Shown here piece after piece: positions 9,474 to 19,906 of a stretch of DNA of 23,977 nucleotides. Source of the DNA: Asparagopsis taxiformis (taxonomy: Eukaryota; Rhodophyta; Florideophyceae; Bonnemaisoniales; Bonnemaisoniaceae); the NCBI GenBank assembly GCA_030407315.1, contig JALQPE010002616.1, positions 1 to 23,977 of the forward strand, in the 5' to 3' direction. The notes under the pieces were generated by a model. That model had not been told where the DNA came from, ran no database searches, and saw only the letters and a program-made list of their open reading frames with translations. The first letter of the stretch is position 1. Every line of letters starts with the position of its first letter. The position numbers were made by a program, and so were the translations under genes.

Positions 9474-10560
9474 TTGAAATGGACGCCCGGTGGATGTCCA
9501 GCTCAGTTGCATTGCTGTCCAGCCCAGAAATTCTACAATTCAGGGCAGAAAAAATATTGCAAAAAACATCGATTTCAGCGGGTCGATTGTGCCGTACGGC
9601 ACACCCCCATCTCAAAAACATGTTCACATGTGCATGTTTTTGAGAATAGCCCAAATTTTAATTCAAATCAGGGTGTCTAATTTGGCCACAACGGCCCCAG
9701 GAACCGACCGCCGCCCCGAGTGGGGTTGTCACTGGCTTCTGTAAGCACTAACTGTAAGGCTAAATGGCGTCTGACAAAGGGTCAATTTCAGGCTCAATAC
9801 GCCAGGGACAGGTCTTGGTCCTTGTTCCATCATGGTCCCACCCCACTCTCTCACGACCAACCTGAAATGCACGTCCGGTGGATGTCCAGCTCGATTGCAC
9901 TGCTGGCCAGCCCGGAAATTCTAAAATTTCGGGCACAAAAAATTGTAAAAAATCAACGATTTCAGCGGGTCGTTTGTGCCGTACGGCACACCCCCATTTC
10001 AAAAACATGTTCACATGTGCATGTTTTTGAGAATAGCCCAAATTTTAATTCAAATCAGGGTGTCTAATTTGGCCACAACGGCCCCAGGAACCGGCCGCCG
10101 CCCCGAGCGGGGTCATCACTGGCTTCTGTAAGCACTAACTGTGAGGCTAAATGGCGCCGGAAGATGGGCCGATTGCAGGCTTCAAGCCTAAGTTATGCTA
10201 GGGAGAAATCTTCTTCCGTGTTTCATCATGGTCCCGCCTTACTCCCTCAACAAACACTACTCACCCATCACGTTACTCATATTCCGTGCACTTTATATTA
10301 GTAGTGAACCCGCCTGCTTAGTTGCTGCAATGCGTGGATGTAGGCAGCACACGACCAACCTGAAATGGACGTCCGGTGGATGTCCATCTCAGATGCACTG
10401 CTGGCCAGCCCAGAAATTCTAAAATTTCGGGCACAAAAAATCTTGCAAAAATCAACGATTTGGGCGGGTCGATTGTGCCGTACGGCACACCCCCATCTCA
10501 AAAACATGTTCACATGTGCATGTTTTTGAGAATAGCCCAAATTTTAACTCAAATCAGGGT
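9474..10560 (+). repeat. Dispersed palindromic repeat block, three plus-oriented cores
   Basis: Cores begin at 9481, 9869 and 10367, spaced 388 and 498 bp apart. The palindrome GTGCCGTACGGCAC lies at 9589-9602, 9976-9989 and 10475-10488. The cores are joined by two different spacers: a short one holding CAATACGCCAGGGACAGGTC and a long one holding GCTTCAAGCCTAAGTTATGC. Each core starts with paired GGACGTCC and GGATGTCC sites (the first copy has a T-to-C change). The block fills the space between the methyltransferase-SET gene and the ParB-dioxygenase gene. Confidence 0.94.
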
Positions 10561-10625
10561 GTTCCCCGGATAAAGGGGTGCTCGCAGCCGCCCCAAAAGC
10601 CGCCTAGCTTGACAGCTGTAATTTT
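10561..10625 (+). promoter_or_regulatory. Upstream element shared with the coiled-coil gene
   Basis: Directly after the last repeat core come GGGGTGCTCGC and GCCTAGCTTGACAGCTGTAA, matching the minus-strand sequence at 3838-3887 apart from a short insert and a few changes. It lies about 280 bp before the ATG at 10907. Upstream positions before two different genes suggest a shared promoter or regulator site. Confidence 0.5.
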
Positions 10626-10876
10626 AACACATTACACATCAAGGACACTGCCTGCTTCACGCCACCTCGTCAGGTTTCGAGAGCCCGACTCGGGCCCGTT
10701 CTGAACGGACACTCACATCTCGATTGCCTGTCTTGCATTCCAGCGGTCACGATAGGTGTGTACCTAACAAAATTTCGGTTGTATTGTGTTATTATTTCCA
10801 GCGATTGGCGTTCACGACCATTCTTCAACTTAACGTGAAACATACCATCCACATCACTCGAATACGTCAACGTCAA

Positions 10877-10909
10877 CCATCTCTTTTCCTTTCCAACTCA
10901 ACAACCATG
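10877..10909 (+). promoter_or_regulatory. Pyrimidine tract and Kozak-type start of the ParB-dioxygenase gene
   Basis: A CT-rich run (CATCTCTTTTCCTTTCCAAC) ends just before AACCATGG, which has A at -3 and G at +4. Such tracts before the start are common in fungal genes. This context decides for the ATG at 10907 over the in-frame ATG at 10724, whose extra residues look like untranslated sequence. Confidence 0.5.
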
Positions 10910-13900
10910 GCGGATACGCATTTCAGCAGTTTGTTTTCAACGGTTTGCGGCGATCAAGTGAGCGCGTCAGCGGAGTCGCGCGGACTCAAGCGCGGCGTCG
11001 ATGTCGACTTGTTTGCGGACGTGGACGGTGCGGCTGTGCATATTGGGACGGCTTCGGTGAGCACTGCTGGTGGCGATGTTGGCCTTCCGCGCACGCTGCA
11101 CAACCACAAGCTGCCGGAAACCGACGAGGCCGACTATATCGTCGTGCGCAACATTGCGACTAAGGACAAGTTCAAGGACCTCCCGTTCCCGTACATGTTT
11201 GATGGCGCCGAGGGACCGCCGGAGACGATGGGTGGAGCATACGCCGCGGCGTTTTACCCTTGGGATACTCGGATGATGCGCCCCGCTGCGGAGGATGGCT
11301 CTAGCGACATTCGTACCCCTGCTGCAGCGTCAAACTTCAACGCAGCGACGAACCAGGCCAGCTCGGGACGGATGCCCAGTACCGGTCCAGCAGGCGAAAT
11401 CACTGGTTCGGGGGGTACGAAGCATCCAGCACGCTCCGTCCCGGTTTCGGGAGGCACGAAGCGCCCTGCTCGCTCTGCCAGAGCCTCCAGTGGAGGCACG
11501 AAGCACCCTGCTCGCTCCAACGTCACCGAAGCTACTACGCAGGACGTAACCGAGGTGGACGACGAACCGGAGGTGGCGGAAAGCATTCGTGAGCAGCAGG
11601 GGACGCAAATTATGGTGCCCAAGTTTGTGACGTCGGATTACGTCGGAGAAGGAGCGACTGTGTTGGTGAGGCAGCTAGTGGAACCGGCCGTGACCCTTCG
11701 CGATGTCAAAGAAGACCACGTGGAGGACCTGCGCAACAATATGTTGGCGGTGGGGTATGTGAGCTCTTCGCGTATCACTGTGACGGTGCTGAGGTCGCAG
11801 AACACGCATTTGTCCGCCGACACGCGTCTGTTCCAGAATGGCAAATTCCATGCCAATGCGAACGTGACCGTGATCGACGGACTGCATCGTCTCAATGCTA
11901 TGCATAGCATTGCGGATGACTTCACGCGCCTCACCCGTATGCACAGAACCAAGCTGCCACAGGAGGCAAACCGCTTGCGCTGGGTTACTCAGCCTCTGGA
12001 TGTGTACTACCTTCGCCGCAAGGACGACAGTGATCTCCAGCCTCATGAGATCATCCACAAGAGTGCAGAGTCGAACCATACGACTGGGACGCAACTGACG
12101 GAGCGCTCCCTGGTTCGAATCTTGTCGTCCATCCAGCAGTTCATCCGTACGATTGCTGTTGCAAACAACGTGGAAAAACGCTGGCGACTTGCGTGAGTCT
12201 GATGTCATCCGAACATTGTTCGAGGCGCAGTTCATGGGGATGATGAATTCGACGAACACGGCTCGGCGGTGGACGCGTTTGGCTATAGCAACGCTGAAGC
12301 ATCCTGTTCTCGACGACGTGTTGCGTGAGCTGAACAATTCCGAGCGCCGCAACGAGATTGGGATAACGCACCTGGACCACAAGATAGTGCGCGAGTTGCT
12401 GGAAGAAAACTTTGTCTTCGTCTTGCGTGGTCTTTCGGAGTACTTGAACCCTGCTCATGGCGGACGTCCGGATGGACGCTTTGACGTGAACGACTTTATA
12501 CATACGTCCGTCGCGTGACTGCAATAGCAAATTCTCTGTACGCTGCGTTTGGGCGCCCAAAGAGTATTATGCGCAAGTCATTTCTGAGCACAGAGATGGC
12601 AATTGGGTCGGTTAAGCAGCCGAAGGAGTTGCAATGGCATCTCACCAATGCCATTGCAATGTATAGAGGGGACGACCGGAGCAGTGAGGTTCGAATGCGA
12701 CGGAGAACCACGCGTTTACAGGATTTGGAAACGAACTTGAAAGAGTTTTTCAATCCGACATTGAAGAAGAAGACTAAGGCTCGACGCAAACGCCGCCCTT
12801 CTGCTGCCAATGTGAGACTCACTCACAAGAAGCAGCGGAATGTCGAACATGAGCCTGCTTCGCATGGCATCCGCCGCCGTTCACAGCGACTTCGCTCGAC
12901 GGGGAGCACACGCCTCGAGGAAGAAGAGCCGGTTGTGGTACAACAATCCGCCGGGGAAGAAGAGCAGGCCGTTGTTGATAAACCCACCGATCAACAACAA
13001 GCCACTGCTTCCGGTGATGAGGTTGACGAAGACTCCGCCCGTTCCCCCGATTCTGCCGTTGAGATTGTCCCCCAAGATAACCAACGTGCTGGTGCGACTC
13101 CCTCCAACCAAGAATCTGTCCATACCGCTTCGGACGAGGAAGACAAACAGGGTGCAGACGAGGGCCAAGTCGAAAGCAAGGGGGTCCGCGAAGTGACAAT
13201 TACATTCACTGTTCCGGAAGGAGTGGAAGTCGATGAAGACGGTTACATCGTTCGTGACTCTCCTTCTGAAGACGACCTCCTCTTCGACGACCGTATGCCG
13301 TCTCTTCCTGACGATTTCGAAGACCGAGCCGAAGGGCATCATCTGGCGCAGCGTCCCGCGGATGTCATCGCATCGGTGAGGGTTGGCTGTCTGCCCCCGA
13401 TTGAGCTCAGGTTGTTATTGGAGAGTGTGGAAATCGATGAGGAGGGCAGAGAGGTGAGGTATTTGAAGCAAGTGGCGATGGACCCTGTGTTTGAGGGGCT
13501 GCATATTCCGGAAGAACATCGGGCTCGTGTGCTATTCGAAATCGATCACGTCTATCCGATGTTCTTCGCAGCGTGGAAGATGGCTGCCAAGGCGATGTGT
13601 GAGCCTACATCGACGTTTCTACCCTCGAGGCTGGACTTCGCCCAGGTTGCGCGAATGTCTACAAGCTGGAAGGATTCGTATGAGGCCGGCACTGGTATGG
13701 CGTACTTCCACAATTGCCGAACGGAAATCAACGAGCGAGGGTATACGGTGATGCACAATTTCGCGGATGTAAGCTACCTCGATGCGTCGGACAAGTTCCC
13801 ATTTGACTTGGGTCTCATGGAAGAAATTCCTAACCAGGAATTGTTTCGGTACTTTTTGGGAACGTGGGAGGGGGAGCAGGTGCACAAGGACCCTGGGAAC

Positions 13901-14837
13901 CGGCAGCTGTGGAGTCCCATTGTCAATACGGGGACGATGAAACAGATGAGAAGAACCGGAATGAGGGGAGGGCTCGCTTCACGTCTACGCGCCACTGCCT
14001 GGTTGACTATGCCGAGAACGATGAGACGCATATCGACCGGTTCAAGTTTGTGACGCGGCGAGCCCTGCTGGATGTGTGGTTGGGAATCCTTGTCCGGCTG
14101 ACAGGGCTGGAGGAGTGCGGTTTACCGGGAGAAAAACTTGTCATGCCGGCATCTGGGGGACGGTTTTTGATAACGGGAAAGGGGTGTCCTCGGCAGGTCC
14201 CACACAATGATTTCCCTGTTCCTCCTCGCGACCGCAAAGATCAACTTCCGGGTTACTTTGTTATTGCCAACGGAGATGACCCATTCCCTATCTGGGTGTG
14301 TCCAGGGTCCCACAAGTACGTCTTTCCAAAGCGCTGGAATTAGATATGTACGCCAAGACGATGAAGCTGAAGAAGGTAATCGTTCCGCCACGTTCAGTCT
14401 TCATCGGTCACGGCCATGTACAACATGCCGGGGCAGGGCATGTCGACAGAGTTGTGTCACACACGACAACGAGGTATCACACGTATTTCAGGAATGCGTC
14501 GTATCCGATTCCCGACAATGTTTCGTTTGGTTTCATCAGGCGGTTGGGATTCGAAGAAGAAGTCATCGCCAATGCTCCGCGCCGGTCTGCAAGGCAAAGT
14601 CAACCGGCACCTGTCAATGTTCGCCACAAGACAGTTGTTCCCATCCCGGTCAAGAAAGATGGTAGGCCGAAGACAGGGCAGCTCCGAATGATGCGGATGA
14701 AGACGACAGAACCTCGCAAGGATGTAATGCACACACCGAGTGTGGCCCCGGTAGTGCCTCTTCTGCCGGGACAACCTGGATATCTAGTTCACTATCATAG
14801 TGAGGACGAAGAGGAAGAACAGTTTTCCGACGGCTAG
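10907..14837 (+). CDS. ParB-like domain fused to a Fe(II)/2-oxoglutarate dioxygenase, frameshifted
   Basis: A gene of about 1310 codons, now in five frames. One extra A near 12174 and single missing bases near 12494, 13935 and 14327 explain every change. After the N-terminus (GGTKHPARS-type repeats at 11411-11520) comes a ParB/sulfiredoxin-like domain: residues 324-331 read DGLHRLNA, the phosphate-binding G-x-HR motif, after LRDVKEDHVEDLRNNM. A helical part follows, then a basic KKKTKARRKRRPS stretch (likely nuclear signal) and a long acidic, disordered linker. The C-terminal part has the double-stranded beta-helix pattern: VPHND (HxD, 14203-14211), PGYFVIANG, VCPGSHKYV, VQHAG (distal His, 14424-14426) and RYHTYF (Arg, 14472). 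It resembles PhyH-type more than TET/JBP enzymes. It may oxidise a base or a protein side chain on DNA bound by the ParB part. The substrate is unknown. Confidence 0.8.
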
Positions 14838-15112
14838 ATATCTTAACAACAACTACTTTAGCAAACAATTATCGAGAATATAATCATCTCCTTTATCACT
14901 TTCAATCTATGAACCTACTATAATGCACTTCCGTTCCATGCTTTCAAACTAGATTGTCCATTCCCTAGTGGGTTGGAGCATGATTCCAGGACGATTCCCT
15001 CACATCTCTAGACTCGATGGTCTATGCTAGAAATAGCAGAACAATTGGGTTTATACGTGCTTCATCGCCAACTTGCTTCTGGTAATGGCTGGACGTGCAC
15101 GATACACGATCA
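14838..15112. other. 3' flank of the ParB-dioxygenase gene
   Basis: A fairly AT-rich stretch after the stop codon with no open frame of interest, ending at the next repeat block. No perfect AATAAA was seen; AATATAAT at 14877 is the nearest thing. Confidence 0.35.
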
Positions 15113-17459
15113 CCTGAAATGGACGTCCGGTGGATGTCCAACTCAGATGCATTCCTGGCCGGCCCAGAAATTCTACAATTTCGGGCACAAAAAAATATTG
15201 CAAAAAAACATCGATTTGGGCGGTCGATTGTGCCGTACGGCACACCCCCATCTCAAAAACATGTTCACATGTGCATGTTTTTGAGAATAGCCCAAATTTT
15301 AATTCAAATCAGGGTGTCTAATTTGGCCACAACGGCCCCAGGCACCGGAACCGCCGCCCCGAGCGGGGTCATCACTGGCTTCTGTAAGCACTAACTGTAA
15401 GGCTAAATGGCGCCTAACGATGGGTCGATTCCAGGCTTCAAGCCTAAGTTATGCTAGGGTGACATCGTTTCCCCTGTTCCATCATGGTCCTGCCTTACTC
15501 CTCACGACAAACACTACTCACCCATCACGTTACTCGTATTCCGTGCACTTTGTATGAGTAGTGAACTCGCCTGCTTAGTTGCTGCAATGCGTGGATGTAG
15601 GCAGCACACGACCAACCTGAAATGGACGTCCGGTGGATGTCCATCTCAGATGCACTGCTGGCCAGCCCAGAAATTCTACAATTTCGGGCACAAAAAATCT
15701 TGCAAAAATCAACGATTTGGGCGGGTCGATTGTGCCGTACGGCACACCCCCATCTCAAAAACATGTTCACATGTGCATGTTTTTGAGAATAGCCCAAATT
15801 TTAATTCAAATCAGGGTGTCTAATTTGGCCACAACGGCCCCAGGCACCGGCCACCGGCCCCGATCGGGGCTATCACTGGCTTCTGTAAGCACCAACTGTA
15901 AGGCTAAATGGCGTCTGACGAAGGGTCAATTTCAGGCTCAATACGCCAGGGACAGGTCTTGGTCCTTGTTCCATCATGGTCCCGCCCCCGCCTCTCACGA
16001 CCAACCTGAAATGGACGTCCGGTGGATGTCCAGCTCGATTGCATTGCTGGCCAGCCCAGAAATTCTAAAATTTCGGGCACAGAAAAATATTGCAAAAAAC
16101 ATCGATTTGGGCGGTCGATTGTGCCGTACGGCACACCCCCATCTCAAAAACATGTTCACATGTGCATGTTTTTGAGAATAGCCCAAATTTTAATTCAAAT
16201 CAGGGTGTCTAATTTGGCCACAACGGCCCCAGGAACCGACCGCCGCCCCGAGCGGGGTCATCACTGGCTTCTGTAAGCACTAACTGTGAGGCTAAATGGC
16301 GCCGAAAGATGGGTCGATTCCAGGCTTCAAGCCTAAGTTATGCTAGGTACGCATCTTCTTCCGTGTTTCATAATGGTCCCGCCTTACTCCTCAAACACAA
16401 CACTACTCACCTATCACGTTACTCATATTCCGTGTACTTTGTATTAGTAGTGAACCCGCTGGCTTAGTTTCTGCAATGCGTGGATGTAGGCAGCACACGA
16501 CCAACCTGAAATGGACGTCCGGTGGATGTCCAGCTCAGATGCACTGCTGGCCAGCCCAGAAATTCTAAAATTTCGGGCACAAAAAATCTTGCAAAAATCA
16601 ACGATTTGGGCGGTCGATTGTGCCGTACGGCACACCCCCATCTCAAAAACATGTTCACATGTGCATGTTTTTGAGAATAGCCCAAATTTTAATTCAAATC
16701 AGGGTGTCTAATTTGGCCACAACGGCCCCAGGAACCGACCGCCGCCCCGATCGGGGGTATCACTGGCTTTGTAAGCACTAACTGTGAGGCTAAATGCGCC
16801 GATGGGTCGATTCCAGGCTTCAAGCCATGCTAGGTACGCACTTCGTGTTTCATAATGGTCCGCCTTATCCCTCCACAAACACTACTCACTATCAGACTCA
16901 TTCCGACTTGTAGTAGTGAACCCGCTGGCAGTTTCTGCAATGCGTGATGTGGCAGCACACGACCAACCTGAAATGGACGTCCGGGGATGTCCAGCTCAGA
17001 TGCACTGCTGGCCAGCCAGAATTCTAAAATTTCGGCACAAAAAATCTTGCAAAAATCACGATTTGGGCGGTCGATGTGCCGTACGGCACACCCCCATCTC
17101 AAAAACATGTTCACAGTCATGTTTTTGAGAATAGCCCAAATTTTAATTCAAATCAGGGTGTCTAATTTGGCCACAACGGCCCAGAACCGACCGCCGGCCC
17201 CGATCGGGGGATCACTGGCGTCTGTAAGCACCAACTGTAAGCCGGAGCGGCTGCCGCCCCGATCGGGCTATCATGGCTTCTATAGCACCAACTGTAAGCC
17301 AAAATCGCGTCCACGAAGGGTCGAGGCTCAACACTCAGGGAAAGGTCTTGGTCCTTGTTTCATCAGGCCCGCCCACCCTCTCGCGACCAACTTAATGGAG
17401 TCCGGTGGATGTCCAGCTCGATTGCATTGCTGGCCAGCCCAGAAATTCTAAAATTTCCG
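15113..17459 (+). repeat. Dispersed palindromic repeat array, six plus-oriented cores
   Basis: Cores begin at 15121, 15624, 16013, 16513, 16975 and 17397, giving periods of 503, 389, 500, 462 and 422 bp. The first five have GTGCCGTACGGCAC (15230, 15732, 16121, 16620 and 17076). The sixth is cut off after about 60 bp. Long and short spacers mostly alternate, so this is a higher-order array. The copy at about 16770-17350 differs from its neighbours almost only by small deletions, which explains its shortened periods. The array lies after the ParB-dioxygenase gene and may mark the right part of the mobile element. Confidence 0.94.
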
Positions 17460-17780
17460 AAAAATCAATTGGTGCCCAGCATCTCCTGTGCCGAAAATTC
17501 CCGCACTCAGTCTGATATACGTCTAGACGTGTTTCCCACTTGTACGCATCAGGGAAGGCGTCACGGAAGTTGACACTACGCTACTTGTGTACCGCGTCGT
17601 CTGAAATAGCGAGTAGTGTTGTTGTATAGTTGTGGAGTATGCGTCTAGTGGTTTGTAAAGCTTGCAGAACGGGATAGGGATGTGGGTGGCCCTATTTTAT
17701 GAATACATGAGTACCAATATTCAGGGTTGACAAAGCGGAAAGGCATAGGCTCATACATGTTTGAGATTGCATAGTAGAGA
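17460..17780. other. Gene-free junction after the repeat array
   Basis: Unique sequence between the truncated last core and the G-rich tract. No reading frame, RNA or further repeat seen. This may be where the mobile element ends, but no terminal repeat or target duplication could be pinned down. Confidence 0.35.
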
Positions 17781-18770
17781 AAATATTTTCATCGAAATTT
17801 ACATGGAGCTGATGGAGGTTTTAAGGATGAGGTATGAGAGGAAGAAAATTCTTCTGTGGTATGAGGATGTGTTCTGTGGGGGGATGGAATCTTGGGATGG
17901 TACAGGGGGAGGTGGAAATGTACGGAGTGCGGGTTTAGAATGGATTGTGATTCGGAGAGGAGTGCCGACAAGCATTATGGGGATTGGGGAGACGCTGCGG
18001 GGTGTTTGGGTAGTGAGGGCGGAGGAGGTGTTTAGGTGGGACCGTAGGAGGGTGCGGTTGAAGGCGCCGAGAGGAGGGGTTTTTAGGAAAGTGAGGAGAA
18101 AGAAGGGGAGGGGGTGGCGTCTGTTCTGGCTGTGGTGAGTGGGGGATGTGATGGAGAAGAAGGGGTTATTGTATTTGGGGAGGGAGGGGAGTGGGAGGAA
18201 GGGTGCGAAGTGGGGGGTTGATATGTGTTTCAGAGCGGGGAGGTTTCTGGGGATACGGCGGGGGAGCCACCCGCAGTGCGGGAGCGTGGGCCGGTGGTGG
18301 TGGTGTATACGGTATCGAAGATGCGGATGGCGTGGGGGCATGGAGCAGCTGAGGGAGGGAGGGGTGGAGCAGGTCGGGTACGGGATGGGGAGTGAGAGGT
18401 TTTGGAAGAGTAAGCTGCAGGGGAAGTTTGTGTAGAGGGCGAAGGAGAGGGGTTGAGGGTAGAGGAGAGAGGGTACTGAAGAACAATACGTTTCAAAGGT
18501 GATGGGGAGAGCATGGTCGAGGAGATAGGGGGTGTTTTGCCCTATTCTGAGGTAGTATGAGGACTGGTTATACGAAATCTGTACGGTAGAGCAGAAAAGT
18601 AGGTATGGAATGGAGGTGTGCACCGTGGAAGCGGGGATAGGTATCTGAAAATGCGTGCTAGAGTGGTATTGGGGGTGTTTGAGGTACAGTACGGGGGAGG
18701 TGAGCACCAACAGGAAGGGGGTGTGAGCGAGAGGATGAAAAAATTAAAGACGAAATTGGAGTCGACCGAC
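17781..18770. other. Strongly G-rich (C-poor) tract on the plus strand
   Basis: Nearly 1 kb in which the plus strand is rich in G and poor in C, with many GGGG and GAGG runs. The minus strand holds a 303-codon open frame (17799-18710) of Pro, Ser, Thr and His, and the plus strand open frames are Gly, Arg and Trp rich. Both look like products of the base skew, with no domain. It could instead be a low-complexity gene or the transcribed part of a non-coding RNA. Confidence 0.6.
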
Positions 18771-18774
18771 AAGG

Positions 18775-19100
18775 AAAAATAGAGTGGTCGCCGTGATGGA
18801 TGCGGACATCCATGTCGAGCACGGCGGCAGAAATTTCTGGGGTCGAAATTTTTGAATTTCTGAACCGGCGCCCGTCCTAGGTGGACATAGACATGGCGGA
18901 AGTCCATCCCGAGGGGGACATCCGTGGTACTAGAAACAATGAATGTCGCCCTAGTAATACTAGACGTACTAGACCGCATGGACGTCCGGTTCTAGGCGGA
19001 CATCCAAAAATACTGGAGAACATGGACGTCCGCCTAGTAATACTAGGTGTACTAGAGGTTGTGGACGTCCGCGTCCATTTCCGAGAACACAGACGTCTGA
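18775..19100. repeat. Degenerate GGACGTCC-rich repeat region
   Basis: Several GGACGTCC and GGACATCC sites, some next to TACTAG(A/G)CGTACTAG-like palindromes (ACTAGACGTACTAGA at 18959), and an AGAAATTTCTGGGGTCGAAATTT stretch near 18830 which recalls the CAGAAATTCTAAAATTTCGGGC of the main repeat core. It is probably a distant or decayed relative of that family. Confidence 0.5.
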
Positions 19101-19161
19101 GTCGGTTATACCGATAGGAGACCACCTGGTCGAATTGCAGGTTCGCGAGCCTTCAGGGGTA

Positions 19162-19906
19162 CTAAGCCTCTTCACGAGGCTCCTTCCTCATTGTCCCACG
19201 AGGGGTTTTCCGGTTCGATTCCGGTGCACGGTTTAGTGTTGTTTCTCGTGCGAGAGATGTTCCCTGTCTGGGATAGTGACTCAGCGAGGGCTTCCACACG
19301 TCCGGACAGGTGTCGGGTTCGCTTCGCGACTTGATCCAATCGGGGATCTTCTTCTTCCTCCCTACTGGTGTAGTGTCGGGGGAGTCAGCCGATCGGGTGG
19401 GCTCGAAGGTAACTCCGTGTCCTAACGACTGGAATAAAGCCGTGAATCGAGAGCTCCTCCAGACGAGTTTCCAAACGGGACACGCGTTTAGCGAATTCGG
19501 CTTTGACCTGCATCCGGTTTCCGCTAAAAACTCGGCGTCCCGATCTTGGGTGGCTTCTCGGCTGGCGGCCAGCAATTTTGGCTCGACCAATTCCATTTAC
19601 GTTTCGACCGTGGCGTCTATGATCTCTGCCCTGCGGTCTTGAACAGTCTTCTCGACGACGGTGCTGAATTCAGCCTTGAACTCTTCCAACCCGTTCGTTG
19701 AAGATCCGGTCAGACCGATCTTGTAGGGTGTTGATCACCACGCCTTCTTCGGCGATCAAATCCGAATCGGATAAGTCACTAGCAGGCGCTATGTCCTCAC
19801 TAGAGGGTCTGTTGTAGGGACGATGCATCGTGGGAGTGATATGAGAAGGGGAAGTTCTCTCAAAGAGAGTTACCCGAGGGTACAAGGTTCTAGGTCGAGA
19901 GACCAA
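19162..19906 (-). pseudogene. Broken retrotransposon gag-like gene, coiled-coil part
   Basis: Minus-strand pieces in several frames join into one Glu/Lys/Arg-rich helical protein: MHRPYNRPSSEDIAPASD near 19828, then EEFKAEFSTVVEKTVQDRR and MELVEPKLLAASREA near 19590-19690, then MQVKAEFAKRVSRLETRLEE near 19460-19515, then LDQVAKRTRHLSGRVEALAE near 19280-19335. Repeated coiled-coil segments at the start of an element-borne protein suit the N-terminus of a Ty3/gypsy-like gag. No zinc knuckle, protease or reverse transcriptase is in the window, and stops and shifts make it a dead copy. The assignment to gag is inferred from composition only. Confidence 0.45.

Noticed and set aside
12150..14345. 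Introns as the cause of frame changes in the ParB-dioxygenase gene
   Set aside because: Frames overlap and continue directly; one added or removed base at each place restores coding, with no missing residues and no paired splice sites needed.
13864..14837. TET/JBP identity for the dioxygenase
   Set aside because: The spacing and the PGYFVIANG...VCPGSHKYV...VQHAG pattern fit PhyH-like enzymes better; no TET/JBP signature was seen, so no base-oxidation claim is made.
15113..17459. CRISPR array
   Set aside because: Units are 389-500 bp, with conserved spacers, in a eukaryotic setting; this is a higher-order satellite-like repeat.
17799..18710. 303-codon minus-strand open frame
   Set aside because: Its composition (Pro, Ser, Thr, His) simply follows the C-rich strand, and there is no domain or good start context.
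19150..19235. tRNA-like T-arm CCGGTTCGATTCCGG
   Set aside because: No acceptor stem partner or D-arm lies at the right distance; the stretch falls in the gag-like pseudogene.
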